IMG/VR virus record: IMGVR_UViG_3300042868_005676
Location: 1-64,000 of that record
Source of the DNA: a virus
Length of the DNA stretch: 64,000 bases
Direction: 5' to 3' (one strand)
Numbering within the stretch: the stretch's first letter is position 1; every line of letters starts with the position of its first letter. The translations under genes and the position numbers were made by a program. Of this stretch, positions 37,783 to 44,823 are shown one piece after another. The notes under the pieces are model-generated. The model was not told the origin of the DNA and ran no database searches. It was given only the letters and a program-made list of their open reading frames with translations.

Positions 37783-37846
37783 ATAGTGTTCCCCCGACAC
37801 TATAAACGTTCAGTTAAAGGCCATCTTCACAGGTGGCTTTTTTATG
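37783..37846 (+). ncRNA. Candidate ~64-nt small RNA with C-rich loop
   Basis: After the promoter at 37749-37778 the predicted transcript starts with a perfect 7-bp hairpin, ATAGTGT-TCCCCCG-ACACTAT (37783-37803). A short single-stranded linker follows, then an 11-bp intrinsic terminator. There is no start codon or room for a protein. The layout of promoter, C-rich apical loop and terminator is that of a bacterial regulatory RNA whose exposed C tract pairs with G-rich messages. Targets are unknown. It could instead be an attenuated leader, but no gene follows for 650 bases. Confidence 0.55.
37816..37846 (+). terminator. Intrinsic terminator of the candidate small RNA
   Basis: AAAGGCCATCT and AGGTGGCTTTT form an 11-bp stem (two G-U pairs) around the loop TCAC, followed by a T run. 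It is among the strongest hairpins in the window. Confidence 0.75.
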
Positions 37847-38143
37847 CTCTGTATTGTGGATAAAATGTTACTAGGCTCAAAAAATACGGGGGTAAGACAA
37901 AATAGCCCCCCCATAAAATCTAGAAATTAAAAATAGCCCCCCTGGGTTAAATTCTGAAATATAAAATTTGTGCGAGGGGTGGTGGTAATACGTACCAATC
38001 CAGGGGAGGGTGCGTCCAAAAAAAACACTCCCCTATGCCATCTTTAGCCTTGCAAATCACAAAAGCAAACTTAATTTGTGCCTCATTTTATTTGAATTTA
38101 AAATGCATAAAGAATCTAAACCAATGTACGCACGATAAAAATG

Positions 38144-38169
38144 TGTATACAATTGGTCAATCGTATACA
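38144..38169. repeat. Inverted repeat TGTATACAATTG / CAATCGTATACA
   Basis: The half sites TGTATACAATTG and CAATCGTATACA are separated by GT and are complementary except for one position. The size (26 bp) and symmetry suggest a binding site for a dimeric protein, or an origin element. Confidence 0.65.
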
Positions 38170-38194
38170 ACACAACAATAAAAAATAAATCTTA

Positions 38195-38222
38195 TTGCAT
38201 TGGTGACAATAACGCAATGCAA
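38195..38222. repeat. Inverted repeat TTGCATTG ... CAATGCAA
   Basis: Two perfect 8-base arms are separated by 12 bases. A third TTGCATT occurs about 12 bases further right. It lies in the A/T-rich half of the gene-free region. Confidence 0.55.
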
Positions 38223-38448
38223 AATAAAAAATCTTTGCATTCATTATCAGTAATTATCCATCCATTTTTACCCTTTCAAATTTCCTTCATTCAATCCCAA
38301 CAATTCGAATTTTTTTTGTCTCACTGCGAACCCAATATTCACCAAATGAAATTCATAATCATTCTAAACAACATATTCAAATCATTAAACTACAATACTT
38401 TAGCCCTATGAATTTTATTTATAATCATTCTAAATTACATACTGCCTA

Positions 38449-38480
38449 TTGACAAATTGAAATCTATAGCTTTATCTTCG
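38449..38480 (+). promoter_or_regulatory. Probable promoter of the early accessory region
   Basis: TTGACA (38449-38454) is followed by TATCTTCG (38473-38480), a near match to TAnnTTTG, 21 bases after the TTG. The first gene starts at 38502. Confidence 0.4.
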
Positions 38481-38501
38481 TGGCATCAAATCGAAATAAT
38501 T

Positions 38502-38801
38502 ATGAAGTTTACAATAGAAACCCAAAATGATTTGTTTAATCAAATCACAGAAATTTTATCAGACCACTTTGATAATGTAACAGATGTAACTTACCACAAT
38601 GATGCAAGGATGTCACTAAGTATAAATGAATATATTCTATTTATGCCCAACTCATTAATTACAGACTACGACAAAGAATGTGTGAATTACTATAGACTAA
38701 TGTTAGATGAAGATTACGGCATTTTTAATGAAGAAGCATATACATTTAGTTCAACTTCATTTGAAGATATCATTAGCGAATTAAACAATATAATCAAATA
38801 A
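38502..38801 (+). CDS. Hypothetical small acidic protein
   Basis: I choose ATG at 38502 (MKFTIETQND), giving 99 residues; an upstream ATG at 38457 falls within the promoter. The product is acidic and soluble, not recognised, with alternating helix and strand. It is the first gene of the rightward accessory region. Confidence 0.6.
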   Translation: MKFTIETQNDLFNQITEILSDHFDNVTDVTYHNDARMSLSINEYILFMPNSLITDYDKECVNYYRLMLDEDYGIFNEEAYTFSSTSFEDIISELNNIIK

Positions 38802-38802
38802 T

Positions 38803-38976
38803 ATGAACAACAAGAAACAGACCATCGTTATCAGTTTACTGACATTAGTAATTTCCTTATTGCTTATTGTCTTAACTGCATTATCATTTCGTGTACCTAT
38901 GTTCTTCTTCTATGTGGGATTCATAGGTTGTGTTATGTCCTCCCTTAGTATTGTAGTAACTAAATTCAATTTGTAA
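38803..38976 (+). CDS. 57-residue two-segment membrane protein
   Basis: A short frame reads MNNKKQTIVISLLTLVISLL and continues with a second hydrophobic stretch (MFFFYVGFIGCVM), ending TKFNL. It starts 1 nt after the previous stop. Two close membrane helices with a basic N-terminus suggest a small inner-membrane protein, perhaps for superinfection exclusion or lysis control. The function is unknown. A CTGAGACCCAA motif follows the stop codon by one base. Confidence 0.55.
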   Translation: MNNKKQTIVISLLTLVISLLLIVLTALSFRVPMFFFYVGFIGCVMSSLSIVVTKFNL

Positions 38977-38988
38977 TCTGAGACCCAA
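38977..38988 (+). repeat. Intergenic copy of the interspersed TCTGAGNCCSAA motif
   Basis: TCTGAGACCCAA begins directly after the stop codon of the 57-residue gene, in a 40-bp gap, so no protein sequence explains it here. It is one of 42 copies counted by eye. Confidence 0.7.
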
Positions 38989-39016
38989 AGCAAACTATCA
39001 TAAACCAACAAAAAAC

Positions 39017-39733
39017 ATGAAAAAGATAATTTTTAGAACAGCAAATGTGATTACTATAATCACGATTGGTAAAACAAGCAATAAGAAAATTGCAGACAGC
39101 ACAGAAACAATTGTTCAAACGTCACATTTCAGCAGAGAGCAATTTGAAATTGCACAAAGTAAAACAAGTATGCGAGAATTTTTTAATGCAGACGGCAAAG
39201 TATGTATGGACTGCCCATTTGCAGTAAGTAACGGAGCAAAATTGAGTGCTTGTTATACGCACAAAATGATGCAATATTCGGGCTTTCTTTCTACATTAAG
39301 AAGTACAGCAAAATTGTATCCTACATTTGAATCAATACCAAATTTGTCGATGGCTTTGTATAATACCATTGTATCAGTATGTGAAGGTAGATTTGTGAGA
39401 TTCGGAACATATGGAGAGCCAACATTATTACCTATTATGTTGGTTGCTGACATCTGTAATGTTGCTAAGAATTGGACGGGTTATACTCACCAATGGCGAA
39501 AAGATGATTCATTTGCTCCTTTCTTTATGGCATCTGTACATAGTGCAGAAGAAGAAAGAATTGCTTCTCTTGTGGGTTATAGATCCTTTGTTGTATCTGA
39601 GACCCGAATCCCTGGTTTTATACCTTGTCCGGCAAGTATTGAGCAAGGTTTTAGAAGTAATTGCAGTAAGTGTAATTTGTGCAGTGGTACAAATGGCAAA
39701 GGTAAAAAATCAGTTAACATATTAAACCATTAA
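39017..39733 (+). CDS. Gp88-like cysteine-rich phage protein
   Basis: The 238-residue protein resembles the 'gene product 88' family of phages. It has a cysteine cluster CMDCPFAV...ACYTHK, then VRFGTYGEPTLLP, then TGYTHQWR, and a C-terminal cluster CSKCNLCSG. The family role is unknown; the paired cysteines suggest zinc or iron-sulfur binding. It lies upstream of a methyltransferase-like gene. A CTGAGACCCGAA motif copy lies at 39597. Confidence 0.6.
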   Translation: MKKIIFRTANVITIITIGKTSNKKIADSTETIVQTSHFSREQFEIAQSKTSMREFFNADGKVCMDCPFAVSNGAKLSACYTHKMMQYSGFLSTLRSTAKLYPTFESIPNLSMALYNTIVSVCEGRFVRFGTYGEPTLLPIMLVADICNVAKNWTGYTHQWRKDDSFAPFFMASVHSAEEERIASLVGYRSFVVSETRIPGFIPCPASIEQGFRSNCSKCNLCSGTNGKGKKSVNILNH

Positions 39734-39746
39734 AAAAACTATCATC

Positions 39747-40403
39747 ATGACAAAAAAATTAAACATATTAATTGCTTGTGAGTATTCGGGAGCAGTAAGA
39801 CAAGCATTCAGAAAATTAGGTCATAACGCAATTTCTTGCGACCTATTAGAAGCCGAAGACAATTCACCTTATCATCACCAAGGTAATGTATTCGACATAA
39901 TCGACAAAAATCCTTTAAACGGAGAAAAATGGGATTTAATGATTGCCCATCCACCATGTACGGATCTTGCAGTAAGTGGTAGCAGATGGTTTCCCGAAAA
40001 GATTGCAGACGGCAGACAAGAAAGAGCACTTCAATTTGTTCGTGACCTCATGAACGCACCAATTGAACATATTCTGATTGAGAATCCAATTTCGGTTATC
40101 TCCAGTAAGATTAAAAAACCCGATCAGATTATACAGCCTTGGCAGTTTGGCGATCCATTTCAAAAATCAACTTGTTTGTGGCTTAAAAACCTTCCTTTGT
40201 TAACCCACACTAAAATTGTAGACAAAGGAGAATTTAAAGAATGGATCGATAAAAAGACCGGGAAAACTAAACGCCAAGCAACATGGTATTATGAAGCTTT
40301 TAAACGAGGCAAAGAAAACAGATGGAAAGATAGATCTCGCACCTTTCAAGGAATTGCAGATGCCATTGCAGACCAATACAGCAAGTACTTAACAGAAAAG
40401 TAA
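39747..40403 (+). CDS. DNA cytosine methyltransferase-like protein
   Basis: The 218-residue protein has NILIACEYSGAVRQAFRKLG as a SAM-binding start, then AHPPCTDLAVSGSRWF with the PPC-type motif, then ENPIS and IIQPWQFGDPFQKSTCLWL. This is a compact phage family often annotated as DNA cytosine methyltransferase. The canonical target-recognition domain is absent and activity is not certain. It is one of three such proteins here, each of a different subfamily. Confidence 0.7.
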   Translation: MTKKLNILIACEYSGAVRQAFRKLGHNAISCDLLEAEDNSPYHHQGNVFDIIDKNPLNGEKWDLMIAHPPCTDLAVSGSRWFPEKIADGRQERALQFVRDLMNAPIEHILIENPISVISSKIKKPDQIIQPWQFGDPFQKSTCLWLKNLPLLTHTKIVDKGEFKEWIDKKTGKTKRQATWYYEAFKRGKENRWKDRSRTFQGIADAIADQYSKYLTEK

Positions 40404-40444
40404 AAAAATTATTTAAAATTATTAGGAATTATAAAAAGATTAAC

Positions 40445-40452
40445 TATATTTG
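40445..40452 (+). promoter_or_regulatory. TATATTTG promoter box before 40494
   Basis: TATATTTGC lies 41 bases upstream of the ATG, in a 90-bp gap rich in A and T, with an A-rich leader. The -33 element is not clear. Confidence 0.5.
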
Positions 40453-40493
40453 CAAAACAATCCACAAACAATAAACAAAATAAACACATAGAT

Positions 40494-40760
40494 ATGAGCA
40501 CAATTTTAGTAAAAAACGCAATCGAGATTATCAAAAGTAAAAAGTTTTTCTCGGCATCCTTTGTAAAGAAGGACGGAACAATACGCCACATTCACGGTAA
40601 GTATGGTGTAAAAAAACATCTTAAAACTGGTGCAAAGGCACAAGCATATAACCCAACAGAAAGAGGTTATCTTACTATCTGGGATTTAAAAAAGAAAGAA
40701 TATCGTCTATTGAATACTCAAACTATCATCACCATCAATCACCAATTAATCAACAAATAA
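40494..40760 (+). CDS. SH3-like small phage protein
   Basis: The 88-residue protein has the pattern FSASFVKKDGTIRHIHGKYG, then KHLKTG, then LTIWDLKKKEYRLLNTQTI. I recognise this from many phages as a small 'SH3 beta-barrel fold' protein of unknown function. It is basic and may bind nucleic acid. It leads a run of small genes transcribed from the promoter at 40445. Confidence 0.6.
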   Translation: MSTILVKNAIEIIKSKKFFSASFVKKDGTIRHIHGKYGVKKHLKTGAKAQAYNPTERGYLTIWDLKKKEYRLLNTQTIITINHQLINK

Positions 40761-40761
40761 T

Positions 40762-41001
40762 ATGACTAAATTAGATTATTTTAAACAAGAATTACATTCG
40801 GCAATTCAAGAGAATGCAGAAATAAAAGAGCAAATCTTAGATATTTACAACTTATGTATGTCTGAGTCAGAAGATCCATCCACCTCTTTAGATCATGAAA
40901 TTGATTTAGGTTTAGAGTCTCTGAAACAATTGTTAGAAGACAACAAAGAAATTAACCAAGGTTTAACTGACTGGGAAACACAACACGAAAGGGAATTATA
41001 A
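40762..41001 (+). CDS. Hypothetical acidic helical protein
   Basis: The 79-residue protein is acidic and almost fully helical (SLDHEIDLGLESLKQLLED). It starts 1 nt after the previous stop. It is not recognised. Confidence 0.55.
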   Translation: MTKLDYFKQELHSAIQENAEIKEQILDIYNLCMSESEDPSTSLDHEIDLGLESLKQLLEDNKEINQGLTDWETQHEREL

Positions 41002-41002
41002 T

Positions 41003-41479
41003 ATGAGAAACACTATAGAAAACTTGTCGGTAGATTATGACCACTTTGCCGAAAATCCATTATTGTTAGATGAGAACATTACACCGGTTATGTTTCACAA
41101 GAGATATGACTTACCGAATCCATTAGGATTAAATCACGAAGACTTTAATTCTTGGGACGAATTAGAAAGCCACTTAAAAGAAAAATTCAAAAATGTACAA
41201 AAAGTATATATGTATGATCATTCTGGATTAGCGTTTAGAACAGAGCCTTTCCCTGATCAATGGGACTCAGGTGTGGTAGGTTTCCTATGTTCAGATGATA
41301 TCGAAGATATGTCTCAAGACTTGCAGATGTTTGAACATTACACGAATGGAAGTTGCTATCTCATACAAGTTAACGAAGATATGTACACCCTTTATGGATT
41401 TGGTGAGATGATCAAAGATTTAGAAATAGAACACGAATGTACTGACGAAGAAATAAAAGATTTAATAAAACAACTATAA
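41003..41479 (+). CDS. Hypothetical phage protein
   Basis: The 158-residue acidic protein is not recognised. It starts 1 nt after the previous stop. The sequence is mixed helix and strand with several aromatic residues (KVYMYDHSGLAFRTEPF). It sits in the block of small early genes. Confidence 0.6.
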   Translation: MRNTIENLSVDYDHFAENPLLLDENITPVMFHKRYDLPNPLGLNHEDFNSWDELESHLKEKFKNVQKVYMYDHSGLAFRTEPFPDQWDSGVVGFLCSDDIEDMSQDLQMFEHYTNGSCYLIQVNEDMYTLYGFGEMIKDLEIEHECTDEEIKDLIKQL

Positions 41480-41488
41480 AACAAAACT

Positions 41489-41668
41489 ATGAACTACACT
41501 ACAGAAGAAATTGATTTGATGCTGGATGCATTAAACGATGCAATTGACGAATTAGATTTGACCTTAGGAATTTTAGATGATAAAGAGCAGAGAGATGCTT
41601 ACATCGAACAACTAAAACAATTAGACAAAATAGTAAACTTATTAAACGATTTAAAAAACACATTATGA
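41489..41668 (+). CDS. 59-residue acidic coiled-coil-like protein
   Basis: A short frame from ATG at 41489 reads MNYTTEEIDLMLDALNDAID and ends LNDLKNTL. It is strongly acidic and leucine-spaced, probably a helical hairpin. Its stop overlaps the next start as ATGA, indicating translational coupling. Confidence 0.55.
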   Translation: MNYTTEEIDLMLDALNDAIDELDLTLGILDDKEQRDAYIEQLKQLDKIVNLLNDLKNTL

Positions 41669-42303
41669 CAACAAAAGAATTAATATACTCTATGCTTGTA
41701 GAGAACACCGGCTCACATATGTTAGATAGTGGTGGTGCTTACGGACGTGCTTGGGAACGTAACCAAGGAAAGACTATTGAAGACTTCGAACGTGAACCAG
41801 AGGAACGTATTGTTTGGACTGGGAATTATTTAGAACGTACCGTGTCTGTCTTTCATTATCTATCACATTTATATACCGATGCTATATGTAATCAGTTTAA
41901 TAGAATGCCATGCTTAGATTGGGATGCCGATGGAGATGTTTATGGGGTATCTGAGTCCCAATGGAATTGGCTTAATGATTTAGGAGATGTTGAACTTATA
42001 GAAGGTTTCAATACATATAACGGGGACTCAGACCTATCTCAAATCCTCCAAGGATCATGGCTTAAAATTAACGATGAGCAGTATTTACTTCTTCAAATTC
42101 ATGGAGGTTGTGATGCACGTGGTGGATACACTGATGCAAAACTATTCAAGCCAGAAGAAGAATATCGTATCCACGAATATCTACAAGAGTACATGGATAG
42201 CCGTGATCTTGAAGATAACATCAAACAAGATTATGCCGTTGTGCATGATCAAGAAGGTAATGTTATGGACAACAAAGAACTATTAGAACTATTAAATAAA
42301 TAA
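41665..42303 (+). CDS. Conserved phage protein of unknown function
   Basis: The 212-residue protein contains VENTGSHMLDSGGAYGRAWE near the N-terminus and GGCDARGGYTDAKLF near residue 150. I remember this signature from many unrelated phages as a conserved protein without known function. It is acidic, with no membrane segment. Motif copies at 41951 (plus) and 42024 (minus) lie only 73 bp apart in opposite orientation. Confidence 0.6.
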   Translation: MTTKELIYSMLVENTGSHMLDSGGAYGRAWERNQGKTIEDFEREPEERIVWTGNYLERTVSVFHYLSHLYTDAICNQFNRMPCLDWDADGDVYGVSESQWNWLNDLGDVELIEGFNTYNGDSDLSQILQGSWLKINDEQYLLLQIHGGCDARGGYTDAKLFKPEEEYRIHEYLQEYMDSRDLEDNIKQDYAVVHDQEGNVMDNKELLELLNK

Positions 42304-42327
42304 ACAATTTAAAAACAACATAAAAAC

Positions 42328-42687
42328 ATGGGACGTTATTATTCAGGGGACATCGAAGGCAAGTTTTGGTTCGCTGTCCAATCATCAGATTGTGCTGACC
42401 GTTTTGGTAGCATTGGCAATACACCTTTTTACATTGAATACTATTTCGATACCGACCATTTGTCGGGAGTAAAAGAAGAAATTCAAAACATAGAACAATT
42501 TTTAGGAGATAAAAAAGAAAAGTTAGATCACTTCTTTGCAGAAAGAAATGGTTATACCGATTCTGATCTTGAGGAAATAGGCATCAGCAAACAAGATTTA
42601 AAAGAGTATGCTGACTTACTAATGGGTTATGAAATTAGAGATTGTATTGAGGACACTGGGGCGTGTGGTTTTACTGCTGAGACATAA
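42328..42687 (+). CDS. Conserved phage protein of unknown function
   Basis: The 119-residue protein starts MGRYYSGDIEGKFWFAVQSS, a start I recognise from many phages. The C-terminal half is helical and acidic and ends in GACGFTAET. It often sits next to the family of the preceding gene. The function is unknown. Confidence 0.6.
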   Translation: MGRYYSGDIEGKFWFAVQSSDCADRFGSIGNTPFYIEYYFDTDHLSGVKEEIQNIEQFLGDKKEKLDHFFAERNGYTDSDLEEIGISKQDLKEYADLLMGYEIRDCIEDTGACGFTAET

Positions 42688-42709
42688 TAAACAATTTAAA
42701 AACAAATAT

Positions 42710-42955
42710 ATGAGACAAGTAATAATTAAAGTACAACGTACTTACACCAAAGAAGCAGAGGTAATTATTGAATTGCCCGACAATGTAGTAATCGACTACG
42801 TAGATGATTATCTACTTGCAAATCAAGGATTGTATGAGAATAGAATTCAATATGCAATGGATAAGCAAGAACATTCTTTTGATGATGAAACAATACGCTA
42901 TGATGTTACCGAAGAAGTAACTGAAGTTAGACATATCTGGGGAGGTACATTATGA
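42710..42955 (+). CDS. Hypothetical small protein
   Basis: I choose ATG at 42710 (MRQVIIKVQR), giving 81 residues after an A-rich leader; the longer frame from 42629 overlaps the preceding gene by 59 nt. The product is acidic and beta-rich, not recognised. Its stop overlaps the next start by 4 nt. Confidence 0.55.
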   Translation: MRQVIIKVQRTYTKEAEVIIELPDNVVIDYVDDYLLANQGLYENRIQYAMDKQEHSFDDETIRYDVTEEVTEVRHIWGGTL

Positions 42956-43236
42956 CAAAGAAAGAACTAATTAAATTGCTTTTGGGGAGGTATCCAAAAA
43001 TGCATATTATGGTAGATGGTAACGGATGGGTCTCAGAATCTGATGATAGTTTTGCCATCAGCACAGAACACGATGTTATGGCATCCAATGGTTATGATTT
43101 ATTCAACTATTGGACAGAAAACTACACAGACTTTGAGTTCGGTGTTCACAACGAACTAATAAGTTTATTGGAAGATAACGGATGGTATCCAGAATGGGTT
43201 AATCCAGGGGTATTAGGAATACATAAAAATATTTAA
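42952..43236 (+). CDS. Hypothetical small acidic protein
   Basis: The 94-residue acidic protein is Trp-rich (GNGWVSESDD, DLFNYWTENY, DNGWYPEW). It is not recognised. It overlaps the previous stop (ATGA) and holds a motif copy at 43029 on the minus strand. Confidence 0.55.
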   Translation: MTKKELIKLLLGRYPKMHIMVDGNGWVSESDDSFAISTEHDVMASNGYDLFNYWTENYTDFEFGVHNELISLLEDNGWYPEWVNPGVLGIHKNI

Positions 43237-43238
43237 TA

Positions 43239-43255
43239 TACGGAGGTAACAAATG
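43239..43255 (+). promoter_or_regulatory. Strong Shine-Dalgarno site, unusual for this genome
   Basis: ATACGGAGGTAACAAATG precedes the methyltransferase-like gene. The same 21 bases (ATACGGAGGTAAC-AAATGAAAA) recur at 47559-47579 before a small lipoprotein-like gene, and AAAGGTAACAAATGAAAAC precedes the gene at 47711. Most other genes here have only A-rich leaders. Confidence 0.65.
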
Positions 43256-43876
43256 AAAACATTAGAATTATTCGCTGGTAGCCGTTCAATCGGTAAGGTG
43301 TGTAATGAGTTAGGGCACAAGGTGTTCTCCTCAGATTGGGAGCAATTTGACGGCATAGACTATGCTGTAGACATTAACAAGTTTGATACTTCTCAAGTAC
43401 CATTCATTCCGGATGTTATATGGGCATCTCCTCCTTGTACTACATTCTCTGTTGCTTCTATAGGTAAGCATTGGGATATGAATCGGAGACCCAAAACTGA
43501 ATCTGCTCTTATGGGTTTGCAAATCCTTAAGAAAACTATTTCAATTATTGAATTCTACATGAAGTACAATCCAAATCTTATTTGGTACATCGAGAATCCT
43601 CGTGGTATGATGAGGAAGGTAAATGTATGGGACAGCATTCAGCATATACGTCAAACCGTGACCTATTGTCAGTACGGAGATACACGCATGAAACCTACAG
43701 ATATTTGGACAAATAACTTTGCTTGGAAACCTCGTATGGCTTGTAAGAATGGAGACCCTTGCCATATCTCTGCTCCTCGTGGTAGCAGTACTGGTACTCA
43801 AGGCTTGAAAGGATCTTATATTCGGTCTCAGATTCCTTATGAGTTATGTTTGGAAATAGTTAAGAGTTGTTTATGA
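43253..43876 (+). CDS. DNA cytosine methyltransferase-like protein
   Basis: The 207-residue protein begins KTLELFAGSRSIGKVCNELG (SAM-binding motif I). It has WASPPCTTFSVASIGKHW (motif IV with PPC) and WYIENPRGMMRK (motif VI, ENP). It lacks an obvious target-recognition domain and differs from the two other methyltransferase-like proteins. It is a compact phage subfamily often annotated as cytosine methyltransferase, and the specificity is unknown. It is preceded by a canonical Shine-Dalgarno site. Confidence 0.7.
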   Translation: MKTLELFAGSRSIGKVCNELGHKVFSSDWEQFDGIDYAVDINKFDTSQVPFIPDVIWASPPCTTFSVASIGKHWDMNRRPKTESALMGLQILKKTISIIEFYMKYNPNLIWYIENPRGMMRKVNVWDSIQHIRQTVTYCQYGDTRMKPTDIWTNNFAWKPRMACKNGDPCHISAPRGSSTGTQGLKGSYIRSQIPYELCLEIVKSCL

Positions 43877-44148
43877 TAGTTAGTTCGTATTATAACATCC
43901 CAAGTGATATTAAGCTACCAAATTCACTTGCCGAGTCAGACATGATTTTGCATGATTTAGCACTCAGAAAGATAGGAGAAGATTTGTATGCAATCGATAT
44001 GACATTGGTGGTTGATGACCAGTTTAATTTTATGACTGAAATCACCACAGATAAAGAATTGGTAAACAACTGGTTTGGTATGTTTACTATAGGAGAAAAC
44101 ACAATTAAAAAATGCTTAGAAATATTTTTAAAAAGATTTGAATCATGA
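43873..44148 (+). CDS. Hypothetical protein
   Basis: I choose ATG at 43873 (MIVSSYYNIP), which overlaps the preceding stop as ATGA, giving 91 residues. The product is soluble and not recognised. The C-terminal end is helical. Confidence 0.5.
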   Translation: MIVSSYYNIPSDIKLPNSLAESDMILHDLALRKIGEDLYAIDMTLVVDDQFNFMTEITTDKELVNNWFGMFTIGENTIKKCLEIFLKRFES

Positions 44149-44540
44149 AAAACTTAAGTGAAGAAATTGTAAACAAGGGAAGTGTGAACGTACACTTTAA
44201 GACAATGACCAAGGAACAAAAAACCTTCGTTATATTTTTACCTTCGATATTTGTTATGGACTCTGATTGGGTCTCAGATGTTGATTGGGAAGCACAATTA
44301 GAAAACGCAAAGGTAAAGTCCCAGAAGGTAGTAGATGATTTTGAAACAGACATCTCAGACCTGCTATATTTCAACCTGCAAGGAGATCAGACATTTGTAA
44401 GTTTAGAATTCGAATTAGGATTCGATACGTTAGAAGAGGCAATGGAAATTGCACAATTTTATGAATTTGAAGAGATTGTCGATTTAGAAAACGAAGAGGC
44501 ATATGATTCAGAAGGGAGACTAATAGATGAGCACTCGTAA
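44145..44540 (+). CDS. Hypothetical acidic protein
   Basis: The 131-residue protein is very acidic in its second half (FDTLEEAMEIAQFYEFEE). It is not recognised. Starts and stops overlap with both neighbours, indicating one coupled operon. Very acidic small phage proteins can be DNA mimics that inhibit host nucleases, but nothing specific supports this here. Confidence 0.5.
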   Translation: MKNLSEEIVNKGSVNVHFKTMTKEQKTFVIFLPSIFVMDSDWVSDVDWEAQLENAKVKSQKVVDDFETDISDLLYFNLQGDQTFVSLEFELGFDTLEEAMEIAQFYEFEEIVDLENEEAYDSEGRLIDEHS

Positions 44541-44823
44541 ATATCAAATCGAAGTACCCAGCGAATTTTATAAAAGATACGTCTCTAAGTTTGAGAACGA
44601 GAAAAATGCGACTGATTACTTAGAGTTGAGTTTTGATACCATCGCCCGATCTCATAGAACACTACTAAGAAAACATAAACACAAAGAATTAGAAACAAAG
44701 ATAGTAGACATTCACATACATGAATTTTTATGTGAGATTTTTGAACAATACTGCACATTAAAAAATATTACTCCGAGACATATTGCAGTTAAAATAATGA
44801 ACAAAACAATTATAAAGAAATGA
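44527..44823 (+). CDS. Hypothetical protein upstream of the serine recombinase
   Basis: The 98-residue basic, helical protein is His-rich in the middle (IVDIHIHEF). It overlaps the preceding gene by 14 nt and the recombinase by 4 nt. It is not recognised. Tight coupling with the recombinase suggests a partner or accessory factor, by position only. Confidence 0.5.
   Translation: MSTRKYQIEVPSEFYKRYVSKFENEKNATDYLELSFDTIARSHRTLLRKHKHKELETKIVDIHIHEFLCEIFEQYCTLKNITPRHIAVKIMNKTIIKK

Larger units (their letters stand above)
37850..38448. other. Gene-free, repeat-bearing region; possible replication origin
   Basis: About 600 bases contain no credible gene. The left part has alternating C and G tracts (ATAGCCCCCC twice, GGGGTGGTGG, CCAGGGGAGGG, CACTCCCC). 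The right part is extremely A/T-rich and holds two inverted repeats (38144-38169 and 38195-38222). It lies between the recombination operon and the early accessory operon, near the point where orientation of the CTGAGNCC motif changes. A phage origin or a major control region would fit, but no known origin signature was recognised. Confidence 0.4.

Noticed and set aside
38217-38411. Small plus-strand frame in the gene-free region
   Set aside because: It covers the second inverted repeat arm, has no leader or promoter and its translation is compositionally random.
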